A stretch of 64,000 nucleotides of DNA from Planctomycetota bacterium (GCA_033763975.1 JANRJM010000014.1:62001-126000); one strand, 5' to 3'; shown: positions 47,090-55,645, counted from the first letter of the stretch. Program-made: numbers and translations. Notes: generated by a model not told the origin, from the sequence alone.

Positions 47090-47316
47090 CGCGCGCTCCC
47101 CTCGTCAGGCCCCCCGCGGGGGGTCGAAATCTAGGCTGCGCACACTGCAGGCGGCCCGGAGACGGACCGATGTTTGGTCTCGGTGCGGGGACGGACATCC
47201 CACTGGGGGCGTGCGCCCCCTGCCAGCCCGATGGTCAAACCGGCGGCACGCACCCTACCGTACCCGCTTCGTCCGGCGGCCCGGCCCCCGGGAGAGAGAC
47301 TCAGGAGACGACTCGT

Positions 47317-48516
47317 ATGGCCCGCAGCATGCTCTTCACGTCTGAATCCGTGTCGATGGGGCACCCGGACAAGGTCGCCGATCAGATTTCCGACGCGATC
47401 CTCGACGCCATGATCGCCGACGACCCCATGAGCCGCGTCGCGTGCGAGACGCTCGTCGCCACCGGCCTGGTCGTCGTCGCGGGCGAGGTCACGACGAACA
47501 CGTACGTCGACATCCCCGAGCTCGTGCGTCAGACCATCCGCGAGATCGGGTACACGACCGCCGAGATGCGCTTCGACGCCGACTCGTGCGCCGTGCTGGT
47601 GGCCCTCAACCGCCAGAGCCAGGACATCGCGCTGGGCGTCGACAAGGAGGGCGCGGGCGACCAGGGCATGATGTTCGGCTACGCCTGCCGCGACACGCCC
47701 GAGTTCATGCCCCTCGCCATCGACCTCGCCCACCGCCTGGTCGAGCAGCAGGCCCACGTCCGCCGCGCCGCGATCGTGCCGGGCCTGCGCCCCGACGCCA
47801 AGAGCCAGGTCACCATCGAGTACGAGAACGCCAAGCCCGTGCGCGTCGACACCGTGGTGCTCTCGACCCAGCACGAGCCGACGTGGAACGACCGCCAGGA
47901 CGCCCTCAAGCGCGAGGTGATCGAGCACATTCTCAAGCCCGTCCTCAAGGAGTGGTGGAACCCGGGCATCAAGGTGCACGTGAACCCCACCGGGCGCTTC
48001 GAGATCGGCGGGCCGCACGGCGACTCGGGCCTCACCGGGCGCAAGATCATCGTCGACACCTACGGCGGCATGGGCCGCCACGGCGGTGGCGCGTTCTCCG
48101 GCAAGGACCCGACCAAGGTCGATCGCTCCGCGGCGTATATGGCCCGGTACATCGCCAAGAACGTCGTCGCCGCCGGGCTCGCCGAGCGTTGCGAGATCCA
48201 GCTCTCGTACGCCATCGGCGTCGCCGACCCGACGAGCGTGCTCGTGGACACCTTCGGCACGAACTGCGTCGACGAGGACCGCATCTCCACCGCCGTGCGC
48301 GAGATCTTCGGGCTCACGCCGCGCAAGATCATCGAGACGCTCGGCCTGCGCACGCCGATCTACTCGCCCACCGCCCGGCACGGGCACTTCGGCCGCAAGC
48401 CCTACGAGGGGCAGTACACCGACCGCGTCAAGAACCTCACCCGCGGCCCGAAGCTCGGCTTCTTCTCGTGGGAACGCACCGACAAGGCCGACGCGCTCAA
48501 GAAGCTGTGCTCCTGA
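47317..48516 (+). CDS. metK: S-adenosylmethionine synthetase
   Basis: A 399-residue MetK that makes SAM from ATP and methionine. [16 protein letters not shown] is at the N-terminus, [12 protein letters not shown] at about 110 and [19 protein letters not shown] at about 260, the signatures of all three repeated subdomains. AGGAG (47303-47307) precedes the ATG by nine bases. The 227-base leader has a hairpin (47205-47220) but no SAM riboswitch that I recognise. The gene is followed by heptamer and octamer arrays in a spacer shared with the convergent kynB. Confidence 0.96.
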   Translation: MARSMLFTSESVSMGHPDKVADQISDAILDAMIADDPMSRVACETLVATGLVVVAGEVTTNTYVDIPELVRQTIREIGYTTAEMRFDADSCAVLVALNRQSQDIALGVDKEGAGDQGMMFGYACRDTPEFMPLAIDLAHRLVEQQAHVRRAAIVPGLRPDAKSQVTIEYENAKPVRVDTVVLSTQHEPTWNDRQDALKREVIEHILKPVLKEWWNPGIKVHVNPTGRFEIGGPHGDSGLTGRKIIVDTYGGMGRHGGGAFSGKDPTKVDRSAAYMARYIAKNVVAAGLAERCEIQLSYAIGVADPTSVLVDTFGTNCVDEDRISTAVREIFGLTPRKIIETLGLRTPIYSPTARHGHFGRKPYEGQYTDRVKNLTRGPKLGFFSWERTDKADALKKLCS

Positions 48517-48540
48517 GAGAAGGGACTGGGGAACAGCGAT

Positions 48541-48624
48541 CGGCATTCGGCATTCGGCATTCGGCATTCGGCATTCGGCATTCGGCATTCGGCATTCGGC
48601 ATTCGGCATTCGGCATTCGGCATT
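48541..48624. repeat. Perfect heptamer array, 12 x CGGCATT
   Basis: Twelve exact copies of CGGCATT begin 25 bases after the metK stop. The same unit in the other orientation (AATGCCG) makes the degenerate array at 17983-18041. The absence of any change between copies suggests recent expansion by slippage. Confidence 0.97.
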
Positions 48625-48686
48625 GGGGTCGCCCCTTCGCCCTCTCACCCCTTCACCACGTCACCACTTCACTTCTTCGCCCCCCT

Positions 48687-48850
48687 CCACCACTCCACCA
48701 CTCCACCACTCCACCACACACTCCACCACTCCACCACGCCACCACGCCACCACGCCACCACTCCACCACTCCACCACTCCACCACTCCACCACTCCACCA
48801 CTCCACCACTCCACCACTCCACCACTTCACCACTCCACCACTTCACTTCT
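48687..48850. repeat. Octamer array of CACTCCAC type
   Basis: About 20 copies of an eight-base unit, ACTCCACC or its variants (ACGCCACC, ACTTCACC), with one phase break near 48715. On the minus strand the units read GGTGGAGT. It follows the heptamer array in the 456-base spacer 48517-48972, which otherwise holds the palindromic element and a hairpin and no gene. Confidence 0.9.
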
Positions 48851-48855
48851 TCTTC

Positions 48856-48913
48856 CCCGCCGCGACGCGGCGACGGCCAATAGCCGGGGGTCGCCGCGCA
48901 GCGGCACCCCCGG
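48856..48913. repeat. Palindromic element, copy 2
   Basis: Read on the minus strand it begins CCGGGGGTGCCGC, has loop TGC and then GCGGCGACCCCCGGCTATT, and ends with a CGCCGCGTCGCGGCG stretch. The same order and loop position occur at 54082-54140 with loop TTC, and in interrupted form at 17852-17931. Confidence 0.85.
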
Positions 48914-48934
48914 ACAACCGCGCCCCACACCCGT

Positions 48935-48955
48935 CCGCACCGCGTAGCGGTGCGG
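48935..48955. terminator. Perfect nine-base hairpin
   Basis: CCGCACCGC, loop GTA, GCGGTGCGG (48935-48955). It lies 18 bases beyond the kynB stop on that gene's strand and could end the kyn transcript; there is no T-run, so a palindromic repeat is the alternative. Confidence 0.45.
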
Positions 48956-48972
48956 GCAACGCAGCCCGCCCG

Positions 48973-49629
48973 CTACAACTCCCGCAGTACCGCGCGCACC
49001 GGGCTCGCGTCGAACCCCATCAGCCGCAGCGGGAGCGCGATCAGCTCGTACGCGCCCGGCGTGACGGCGTCGAGCGCGAGCCCCTCGAGGATCGAGATGT
49101 CGTGCCTCGCGCACGCGGCGTGCGCCGGCAGGTCCTTGGATGTCTGCAGGTCGACGCTGGGCGTGTCGACGCCGATCGTGATGACCCCCCGGGCCGCGAG
49201 CGCGTCGACGAGCGCCGGCTCGAGCCCGGCGAAGTCGTCGTTCCACGCCTGAAAATCCGGGAACGTGCCGGTGCGGATGAGGACGCGCGGAGCGGCGATG
49301 GCTGCCAGGCCGCCGGCCGTCCCCCCCGGCAGGTGGCGGGCGACGTCCTCGACCCGGACGCGCGAGCCGCGGGCGACGGGCGCGTCCACGACCATGCACA
49401 GCCCGAGGTAGTACGAGAGATCGCGCTCGCCGATGCCGACACCCGACGGCGTGTAGTGGTTGGGCCCGTCGGCGTGCGCGCCCAGGTGCACGGTGGCGCG
49501 GATGGTGCTGAGCGTGACGCTGTCGCCCTTCGCGAGTTCGCACAGCACCTCGCGGGTCATCGGCGTATCGCCTGGCCACACGCCCAGCCGCGCCGTGAGC
49601 GGCGGCGTGATGTCGTACACGCGCGTCAT
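48973..49629 (-). CDS. kynB: Kynurenine formamidase (arylformamidase)
   Basis: A 218-residue cyclase-family hydrolase that converts N-formylkynurenine to kynurenine and formate. It starts MTRVYDITPPLTARLGVWPG and has the metal-binding HLGAHADGPNHY near residues 50-61. Length and pattern match bacterial KynB; the related cyclase family is excluded by the flanking kmo and kynU. It is last in a four-gene chain; its start overlaps the kmo stop by four bases. Confidence 0.9.
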   Translation of the reverse strand: MTRVYDITPPLTARLGVWPGDTPMTREVLCELAKGDSVTLSTIRATVHLGAHADGPNHYTPSGVGIGERDLSYYLGLCMVVDAPVARGSRVRVEDVARHLPGGTAGGLAAIAAPRVLIRTGTFPDFQAWNDDFAGLEPALVDALAARGVITIGVDTPSVDLQTSKDLPAHAACARHDISILEGLALDAVTPGAYELIALPLRLMGFDASPVRAVLREL

Positions 49630-51041
49630 CGGTGGTCACTCCGTGCGGAAGCCCGGCCCTCGCCCGGCGCGAGCGGCGTGATCGTGCGCAGGTGCGGACG
49701 GGCGGCGTCGAGCACGTGCGCGTCCCACGCCGGGTGCCCCCACGCGCTCGCCGGCACGTCGCCCGCAATCGCGTACAGCAACGCGTTCATCTCGCGTCCC
49801 CGCCGCTGCGCTACGGCGTACGGCACCGTCGAAAAGCTCACCAGGTTGTACTGCGGCGTCACGTCGTCGCCGCGCAGGCGGTGCAGCGTCTGCTCGATCC
49901 GCTTGCGGTGCTGGAAGTCCTCCCGCCCCGCGAGGTCGCGCATCTCCACGAAGTTCTCGATCGCCATGTCGGCGATGGCATCGGCGTTCGGCTTGCGGGC
50001 GCGCTCGAACGCGGGCAGCGCCGTCCCGAAGTCGCCGGCGTGCGCGTCGAGCAGCTCGGCCAGCACGCGGACGTCCTCGAACCCGCAGTTCATCCCCTGG
50101 CCGTAGAACGGCACGATCGCGTGCGCCGCGTCTCCCAACACCGCGACGGTGCCCGCGTGCTGCCAGGGCCAGCAGCGCACGGTGACGAGCGAGCCGACGG
50201 GGTTGTGGGCGTAGTCGTAGGGCAGGGTGGGCATCAGCGGGAGCGCGTCGGGGTAGTGCTGCCCGAAGAACGCCTCGACGCGCGTTGGCTCCCCCGGCGG
50301 GAGGGCGGCGAAGGAGTGCTCGCCCTCGAAGGGCCAGAACAGCGTGCAGGTGAACGATCCGTCGCGGTTGGGCAGGGCGATCATCATCGAGCCGCCGCGG
50401 GGCCAGATGTGCAGCGCGTGCTGTTCCATGGCGTGCTCGACGCCCGCGCGCGCGGGGATGTGCAGTTCCTTGTACCCGTGCGCGAGGTACGACTGGCTGT
50501 ACTCGAAGCGGTCGGTCTTCTGGAGGCGTCCGCGCACGGGCGAGAACGCGCCGTCCGCGCCGAGGACGACGTCGGCGTCGATGCGCCGCGCGGCGCCGTC
50601 GGGCGTGCGGAACACGCCCGCGGGCGCGTCGAGATCGACGTCCTCGCACGCGTGGTCGAAGGTGAGTTCGACGTTGGGCTCGGCCGCGGCGGCCCGCAGC
50701 AGCGTGAGGTTGAGATCGCCCCGCGAGACGGAGTTGATCGCGTCGGCGGGGTTGGCGCTGTAGGGCTGGAAGGCGGTGCGCCCGGCGACGTCGTGCAGCA
50801 TCCGCCCGGGCATGGCGATCGCGTCGCGCTCCATGACGACCGAATCCAGCCCGACGCCGGCCAGCCCCCACAGCCCGCGCACCGAGAGCGCGAGGTTGAT
50901 CGAGCGCCCGCCGGCGTAGCCCCGCACGCGCGGGTCGGAGCGGCGTTCGACGACGTACACGCGCATGCCGCGCCGCGCGAGGTACACCGCCAGCAGCGAC
51001 CCGCAGAGCCCGGCGCCCACGATCAGCACGCGCGTCGTCAT
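49626..51041 (-). CDS. kmo: Kynurenine 3-monooxygenase
   Basis: A 471-residue FAD monooxygenase making 3-hydroxykynurenine from kynurenine with NADPH and oxygen. FAD-binding GAGLCGSLLAVYLARRG is at the N-terminus, YAGGRSINLALSVRGL follows (the conserved Kmo segment), and GDAAHAIVPFYGQGMNCGFED is near residue 305. The C-terminal membrane-anchor helix of the animal enzyme is not seen. It overlaps kynU upstream and kynB downstream by four bases each. Confidence 0.93.
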   Translation of the reverse strand: MTTRVLIVGAGLCGSLLAVYLARRGMRVYVVERRSDPRVRGYAGGRSINLALSVRGLWGLAGVGLDSVVMERDAIAMPGRMLHDVAGRTAFQPYSANPADAINSVSRGDLNLTLLRAAAAEPNVELTFDHACEDVDLDAPAGVFRTPDGAARRIDADVVLGADGAFSPVRGRLQKTDRFEYSQSYLAHGYKELHIPARAGVEHAMEQHALHIWPRGGSMMIALPNRDGSFTCTLFWPFEGEHSFAALPPGEPTRVEAFFGQHYPDALPLMPTLPYDYAHNPVGSLVTVRCWPWQHAGTVAVLGDAAHAIVPFYGQGMNCGFEDVRVLAELLDAHAGDFGTALPAFERARKPNADAIADMAIENFVEMRDLAGREDFQHRKRIEQTLHRLRGDDVTPQYNLVSFSTVPYAVAQRRGREMNALLYAIAGDVPASAWGHPAWDAHVLDAARPHLRTITPLAPGEGRASARSDHR

Positions 51042-52510
51042 GCGCCGGCTCCGTTCGCGCCCGGCGTGAGCACCTCGCCGAGGATCGCGGCGAACGCGCG
51101 CACGTCGGCGAACGTGGTGTACAGCGGGACGGGCGCGGCGCGGATGACGTCGGGCTCGCGGAAGTCGCAGACCACGCCCCTGGCCTGCAGGCGCCGGAAG
51201 GCGGCGCGGGCGTCGCCCGGCAGGCGCAGCGAGAGCTGGCAGCCGCGCTGCGCGGGGTCGCGGGGCGTCAGCACGCGCACCGCCGCCCCGGGGTGCCGGC
51301 GGGCGTGCGCGTCGAGCAGGAACTCGAGGTAGGCGGTGAGACGTTCGCTCTTGGCGCGGAGCGCATCCATGCCGGCCTGCGCGAAGATCGCGAGCGAGAC
51401 GCGCAGCGGCGCGAGGGCGAGCACCGGCGGGTTGCTGAGCTGCCACGCGTCGGCGCTCGCGACGGGCACGAACTCGGGCGTCATGCGGAAGCGCGTGGCG
51501 GGGTCGTTGCCCCACCATCCGGCGAAGCGGGGGAGGGGACCCGCACGGAGTGCGGGGGTACCCGGAGCGGGGGGTCTCGGAGAAGACCCCGCACGGAGTG
51601 CGGGGGTACCCGGGGGAAGGTGACGTTCGTGCACGAACGCGCCGGCGACCGCGCCCGGGCCGCTGTTGAGGTACTTGTACGAGCACCACGCCGCGAAGTC
51701 GGGGGCGTCGTCGTGGAGTCGCAGGCGGAGGTTCCCCGCGGCGTGGGCGAGGTCCCACCCGACGACGACGCCGCGCTCGCGGGCGAAGCGCGTGATGGCG
51801 GGGATGTCGAACGCCTGGCCCGAGAGGTAGTTCACGCCCCCGAGCAGCACGAGGGCGATCGAGGCGCGCTCGCGGTCGATGGCGGCGAGGATGTCGTCGG
51901 TGCGGAGCGTGGCCTCGCCCGCGCGCGGGCGCAGACGCAGGACCGCGCCCGCGGCGTCGAAGCCCGCGCGGCTGGCGTGGAAGTCGGCCTGGCTCTGCAC
52001 CGCGTACGAGTCGCTGGGAAACGCCTGGTCCTCGATGACGATCTTGTATCGCTCGCGCGTGGGGCGGTAGAACGAGACCATCAGCAGGTGCAGGTTCGTC
52101 GTGAGCGAGTTCATCGCGACGACCTCACGCGGGAGCGCTCCCACGACCGAGGCGAGCGCATCGCGGACTTCTTCGTGCGCGGGGTACCACGGGTGGGCCG
52201 CCTTGAAGTGCCCCTCGACGCCCAGGCGCGCCCAATCGTCGAGTTCCTGCTCGAGTGCGCCCCGCGTGGCGCGCGGCATCAGCCCGAGCGAGTTGCCCAC
52301 GAGGTAGATGCACTCGGCGTCCCCGCCGCCCCGCGGGGCGACGGCCTGCGGCGCGTCGTGGTTCGTGCGCGGTGCGGCGTTGCCGGCGTGCGCGACGTCC
52401 GCGGCGCGCGGCACGTGGAAGAGCGATCGGTACTCGCGCAGCGGGTCGGCCGCGTCCAGCTCGCGGGCGGACGCGTCGTCCTCGCGGAACTGCCCGTCGG
52501 CTGGCGTCAC
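51038..52510 (-). CDS. kynU: Kynureninase with repeat-derived insertion
   Basis: A 490-residue PLP enzyme cleaving 3-hydroxykynurenine to 3-hydroxyanthranilate and alanine. The PLP lysine is Lys279 in CSYKYLNSGPGAV. It is longer than the usual 410-430 residues for two reasons: a loop of about 30 residues near 35-65 (VPRAADVAHAGNAAPR) and a block at about 300-325 that falls between HERH and FAGWWG. That block, containing PGTPALRAG twice, is encoded by two palindromic repeats of a genomic family. The GTG start overlaps the stop of the ThuA gene (GTGA), and the kynU stop overlaps kmo. The active-site residues look intact. Confidence 0.92.
   Translation of the reverse strand: MTPADGQFREDDASARELDAADPLREYRSLFHVPRAADVAHAGNAAPRTNHDAPQAVAPRGGGDAECIYLVGNSLGLMPRATRGALEQELDDWARLGVEGHFKAAHPWYPAHEEVRDALASVVGALPREVVAMNSLTTNLHLLMVSFYRPTRERYKIVIEDQAFPSDSYAVQSQADFHASRAGFDAAGAVLRLRPRAGEATLRTDDILAAIDRERASIALVLLGGVNYLSGQAFDIPAITRFARERGVVVGWDLAHAAGNLRLRLHDDAPDFAAWCSYKYLNSGPGAVAGAFVHERHLPPGTPALRAGSSPRPPAPGTPALRAGPLPRFAGWWGNDPATRFRMTPEFVPVASADAWQLSNPPVLALAPLRVSLAIFAQAGMDALRAKSERLTAYLEFLLDAHARRHPGAAVRVLTPRDPAQRGCQLSLRLPGDARAAFRRLQARGVVCDFREPDVIRAAPVPLYTTFADVRAFAAILGEVLTPGANGAGA
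51536..51613. repeat. GGA-loop palindromes inside kynU
   Basis: Two copies (51536-51565 and 51585-51613) of a hairpin with arm CCCCGCAC, loop GGA and arm GTGCGGGG, followed by GTACCCGG. The first has one base fewer in the left arm. The same plan with different arms is found at 56867-57015. The insert keeps the kynU frame. Confidence 0.9.
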
Positions 52511-53988
52511 TCGCTCGCCTCGCGCGCGGGGGCAGCGCCCGTCCCGGGGCCCAGTCGCCGGAGCTTGATGTTGCGGTACCAGACGGGGTCGCCGTGGTCC
52601 TGCAGGGTGATGCGCCCGGTCGTGGGCTCGCCGAAGCCGGGCATCGTCGCGAACTTGCTGTTCTTCATGGCCTCGGCGTAGGCGGGGCTCGCGGTGTCGA
52701 TATCGACGACCTTGAACCCGTTGAGCCAGTGCTCGATGCGCGTGCCGACCGCGACGATGCGCGCGTGGTTCCACTCGCCCGCGGGGCGGGCGGTGTCGTG
52801 CGCGAGCGCGAAGAGGTCGTACATGCAGCCGGCGCGGGTCTTGGGCTTCTTGCCGTCGACGTGGCGGAGATCGTCGAGCACCTGGAACTCGCGCCCGGTG
52901 CGCCAGGGGTAGTCGTGCCCTTCGGCGGCGCGATACATGATCCCGCTGTTGCCGCCGGGGCCCACTTTCCACTCGATCGAGAGTTCGAAGTCGGCGTAGT
53001 CGGCGTCGGTGGCGATGTCGCCCCCGCCGTTGCCGGGGGTGAAGCAGAGCGTGCCGCCCTGCACGCTCCAGCCGGCCTTGGGGAATCCCTCCTGCCGCCA
53101 CGCGTGCCAGCCGGCGGTGGTGCTGCCGTCGAAGAGCAACGTCCAGCCGGCGGCCTGCTCTTCCGGCGTCAGCGCATTGTGCGGGCGCGTGTCCGACCAC
53201 TGCGGGTCGAGGGTCACCTTGCCGGTGGCGGCCCACTCGGCCCCGCGCACCAGGAGCGCCCGGAAGCCCGGGTTCACCACGCTCACCTTGGTCGCGTCCT
53301 GCTTTTCCCAGGTATGTCCCAAGGGCGTGGCGAAGACGCGGCCCTGGCCCCAGGTGCGGGTGAGGGCCATGGGCTCGTACTTGCCGCTGCCGCCGCTTTC
53401 CGTCGAGGACATGGCGCGGGCGAGGAGCGTGTACTCGGCGCCGTGGGGGTTCACCATGTTGTGGTAGAGCTCGTCGGGGGTGGTGAAGTCGGCGATGCCC
53501 TTGACGATCGGGTGGTCACGGTCGACGAACTCGACGGTGAACTCGTGGAACTTGCCGTGGGTGGTCTCGCCCTTGCGCCACATCAGCGCGTGCATGCGTT
53601 CGTAGTCTTCCCAGCCCCGGAAGGCGTTGTTGGAGGCGTGGATGGAGACGAGGCCGCAGCCGCGCCGGATGTGGTCGGAGAAGGCCTTCTCGATGTCTTC
53701 GGGCCAGCGCTCCTCGGCGTTGTAGTCGAGCACGATGAGCTGGTGCCGGGCGAGCATGCCCGGGCTGGCGAGGTCGCGCGCAGGATCATCGGTGATGGTG
53801 ACGTCGAACCGGCCGGTGGCCTCGAGCGTGTCGGCGTGGACGCGGCTCGTGTAGCGCCAGTTGTGGTTGTTCTTCCCGGTGATGAGCAGCGTGCGGATGG
53901 GCTGGGCGCCGGCGGGCGCGAGCAGGGAGAAGGGGTGCGTCCCGCAGCAGAAGACGAGGAACGTGAGGAGCGCGAGGTATCGGGTCAT
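52507..53988 (-). CDS. Exported ThuA-DUF1080 fusion protein
   Basis: A 493-residue exported protein with a signal peptide (about 1-28). The first domain (about 30-245) is ThuA-like, with LLITGKNNHNWRYTSRV and IHASNNAFRGWEDYERMH; the second (about 275-485) is DUF1080, a LamG-type fold recently linked to 3-keto-glycoside hydrolysis, with GWTLLFDGSTTAGWHAW and GNSGIMYRAAEG. Both domains occur in planctomycete carbohydrate genes. The GTGA overlap with kynU is surprising for this function and makes it the first gene of the kyn chain. Confidence 0.88.
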   Translation of the reverse strand: MTRYLALLTFLVFCCGTHPFSLLAPAGAQPIRTLLITGKNNHNWRYTSRVHADTLEATGRFDVTITDDPARDLASPGMLARHQLIVLDYNAEERWPEDIEKAFSDHIRRGCGLVSIHASNNAFRGWEDYERMHALMWRKGETTHGKFHEFTVEFVDRDHPIVKGIADFTTPDELYHNMVNPHGAEYTLLARAMSSTESGGSGKYEPMALTRTWGQGRVFATPLGHTWEKQDATKVSVVNPGFRALLVRGAEWAATGKVTLDPQWSDTRPHNALTPEEQAAGWTLLFDGSTTAGWHAWRQEGFPKAGWSVQGGTLCFTPGNGGGDIATDADYADFELSIEWKVGPGGNSGIMYRAAEGHDYPWRTGREFQVLDDLRHVDGKKPKTRAGCMYDLFALAHDTARPAGEWNHARIVAVGTRIEHWLNGFKVVDIDTASPAYAEAMKNSKFATMPGFGEPTTGRITLQDHGDPVWYRNIKLRRLGPGTGAAPAREASE

Positions 53989-54081
53989 GGGGACCTCCGG
54001 ATTGCGGGTCAGGATATCGCGCGCGGGGCGGAAGGGGGGGCCAGCACCGATGCGCGGTGCGCGGGTTGGGGGCGGCGCAAT

Positions 54082-54140
54082 CCGGGGGTGCCGCTTCGCG
54101 GCGACCCCCGGCTATTGAACGGCGCGGCTACGCCGCGGGG
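54082..54140. repeat. Palindromic element, copy 3
   Basis: CCGGGGGTGCCGC, loop TTC, GCGGCGACCCCCGGCTATT and then GGCGCGGCTACGCCGCG. This is the cleanest plus-strand copy. It is in the 312-base spacer 53989-54300, which also holds the octamer array; I see no gene there. The stretch 53989-54081 shows nothing recognisable. Confidence 0.85.
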
Positions 54141-54155
54141 AGGGGGGCGTGTAAG

Positions 54156-54299
54156 AGTGGCAAAGTGGCAAAGTGGCAAAGTGGCAAAGTGGCAAAGTGG
54201 CGGAGTGGCGGAGTGGCGGAGTGGCGGAGTGGCGGAGCGGCAGAGTGGCAGAGTGGCAGAGTGGCAGAGTGGCAGAGTGGCAGAGTGGCAGAGCGGATC
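54156..54299. repeat. Octamer array in homogeneous blocks
   Basis: Units of eight bases in order: AGTGGCAA five times, AGTGGCGG five times, AGCGGCAG once, AGTGGCAG six times, then a degenerate end. It abuts the stop of tag (54301). The blocks imply serial expansion of variants rather than one duplication. Confidence 0.95.
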
Positions 54300-54300
54300 G

Positions 54301-54867
54301 CTAGGCGCGTCGTTGCACAGCGTCGCGGCGCGGGCAGTCCGCCAGGTGGTCGTTCACCATGCCGACCGCCTGCATGAACGCGTACATGATCGTGGTGCCG
54401 ACGAACGAGAAGCCGCGGCGTTTCAGGTCCTTCGAGAAGACGTCGGAGACGGGCGAGCGGGGCGGGATGTCGGTGTGCACGCGCGGCGCGGGCGGGGGTT
54501 CTGCGCCCTCGACGAACGACCAGGCGTAGGCCGCGAACGAGCCGCGCTCTTCGGCGACCCGCAGGAACGCGCGGGCGTTGGCGATGGACGCGGCGACCTT
54601 CAGGCGGTTGCGGACGATGCCGGGATCGCCCAGCAGGCGGGCCTGGTCGCGGGACGTGAAGCGGGCGACGGCCTGGGGGTCGAAGCCCGCGTAGACCTCG
54701 CGGTAACGGGCGCGCTTCGCGAGGATGGTCTCCCATGAGAGCCCGGCCTGGGCGCCTTCGAGGATGAGAAACTCGAAGAGCGTGCGGTCGTCTCGCACCG
54801 GCACCCCCCACTCTTCGTCGTGGTACGCGATCGAGAGCGGGGTCTTGGCCCAGGGGCAGCGCGGCAT
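54301..54867 (-). CDS. tag: DNA-3-methyladenine glycosylase I
   Basis: A 188-residue base-excision repair enzyme removing 3-methyladenine. It begins MPRCPW and continues YHDEEWGVPVRDDRTLFEFL, typical of TagA. The structural zinc ligands are Cys4, the His of YHDEEW, and the His and Cys in NDHLADC near the end. The helix-hairpin segment EGAQAGLSWETILAKR is conserved. The stop lies one base beyond the octamer array. It starts 105 bases from the divergent haaO. Confidence 0.93.
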   Translation of the reverse strand: MPRCPWAKTPLSIAYHDEEWGVPVRDDRTLFEFLILEGAQAGLSWETILAKRARYREVYAGFDPQAVARFTSRDQARLLGDPGIVRNRLKVAASIANARAFLRVAEERGSFAAYAWSFVEGAEPPPAPRVHTDIPPRSPVSDVFSKDLKRRGFSFVGTTIMYAFMQAVGMVNDHLADCPRRDAVQRRA

Positions 54868-54972
54868 GCGGGAGCGTAGAAGCAATCGCGCGAGACGGGT
54901 CGGGGCGCGCGCGAGTGCGGTGCGCGGCGCGCGCGGTCGCGTCGACGGGGCACTTGCGGGTATTCTGCGCGC

Positions 54973-55611
54973 ATGAGCACCACGAGCACGCCGATCCTGC
55001 CCCCCCTGAACCTGCAGAAGTGGATCCGTCAGAACGCGAAGGATCTCCAGCCGCCGGTGAGCAACAAGCAGTTGTTCACCGATTCGCCGGACGTGATCCT
55101 GTTCGTGTCGGGCGGGCCGAACACGCGCAACGACTTTCACGTGAACCCGACGGAGGAGCTGTTCTACCAGTTGAAGGGCGACATCGCGGTGCGGCTGCGG
55201 CCTTTGGACGGGGGCAAGCCGTACGACCAGGTGATCCGCGAGGGCGAGTTGTTCCTGCTGCCGCGCTGGGTGCCCCACAGGCCGCAGAGGCCCAAGGGGA
55301 CGGTGGGGCTGATCGTGGAGTTCCCGCGCGGGAAGGACGCGCGGGGGCGGCCTCAGCAGGACGGGCTGCGGTGGTACTGCCCGGCGTGCGACGAACTGGT
55401 GTACGAGGCGCGCTGGGTGCTGAAGCGCGTGGACGAGGACCTCAAGGTCATCATGCACGACTTCTGGGACGGGCCGGAGAAGCGCCGGACGTGCAAGGCG
55501 TGCGGCACGGTGATCCAGCGGGCCGGGGCGATTGAGTTGAAGGCGGGGAAGGTGCGGGCGGCGGGGAAGTCGAAGGGCACGGGCGCGCGGGCGAGGGCGA
55601 AGAAGAAGTGA
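54973..55611 (+). CDS. haaO: 3-Hydroxyanthranilate 3,4-dioxygenase
   Basis: A 212-residue cupin dioxygenase opening the ring of 3-hydroxyanthranilate to 2-amino-3-carboxymuconate semialdehyde. Iron ligands lie in DFHVNPTEELFYQ (His and Glu) and WVPHRPQRP (His). The C-terminus has the rubredoxin-like second metal site of the bacterial form, WYCPACDEL and CKACGTV. The tail is basic (KKK) and variable. Its G-rich third codon positions differ from most neighbours. It pairs with the ACMSD gene on the same strand. Confidence 0.93.
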   Translation: MSTTSTPILPPLNLQKWIRQNAKDLQPPVSNKQLFTDSPDVILFVSGGPNTRNDFHVNPTEELFYQLKGDIAVRLRPLDGGKPYDQVIREGELFLLPRWVPHRPQRPKGTVGLIVEFPRGKDARGRPQQDGLRWYCPACDELVYEARWVLKRVDEDLKVIMHDFWDGPEKRRTCKACGTVIQRAGAIELKAGKVRAAGKSKGTGARARAKKK

Positions 55612-55615
55612 CGGC

Positions 55616-55645
55616 CTGCTCGGTGCGTGGCTGCTCGGTGCGTGC
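55616..55645. repeat. 15-base tandem duplication after haaO
   Basis: CTGCTCGGTGCGTGG and CTGCTCGGTGCGTGC begin four bases after the haaO stop. This is a further example of duplication next to a stop codon. Confidence 0.85.

Noticed and set aside
47090-47316. SAM riboswitch before metK
   Set aside because: I could not match the conserved core of any SAM class by eye; kept only as a leader finding.
48541-48850. Regular arrays that look like a CRISPR locus
   Set aside because: The units are 7 or 8 bases with no unique spacers and no cas genes.
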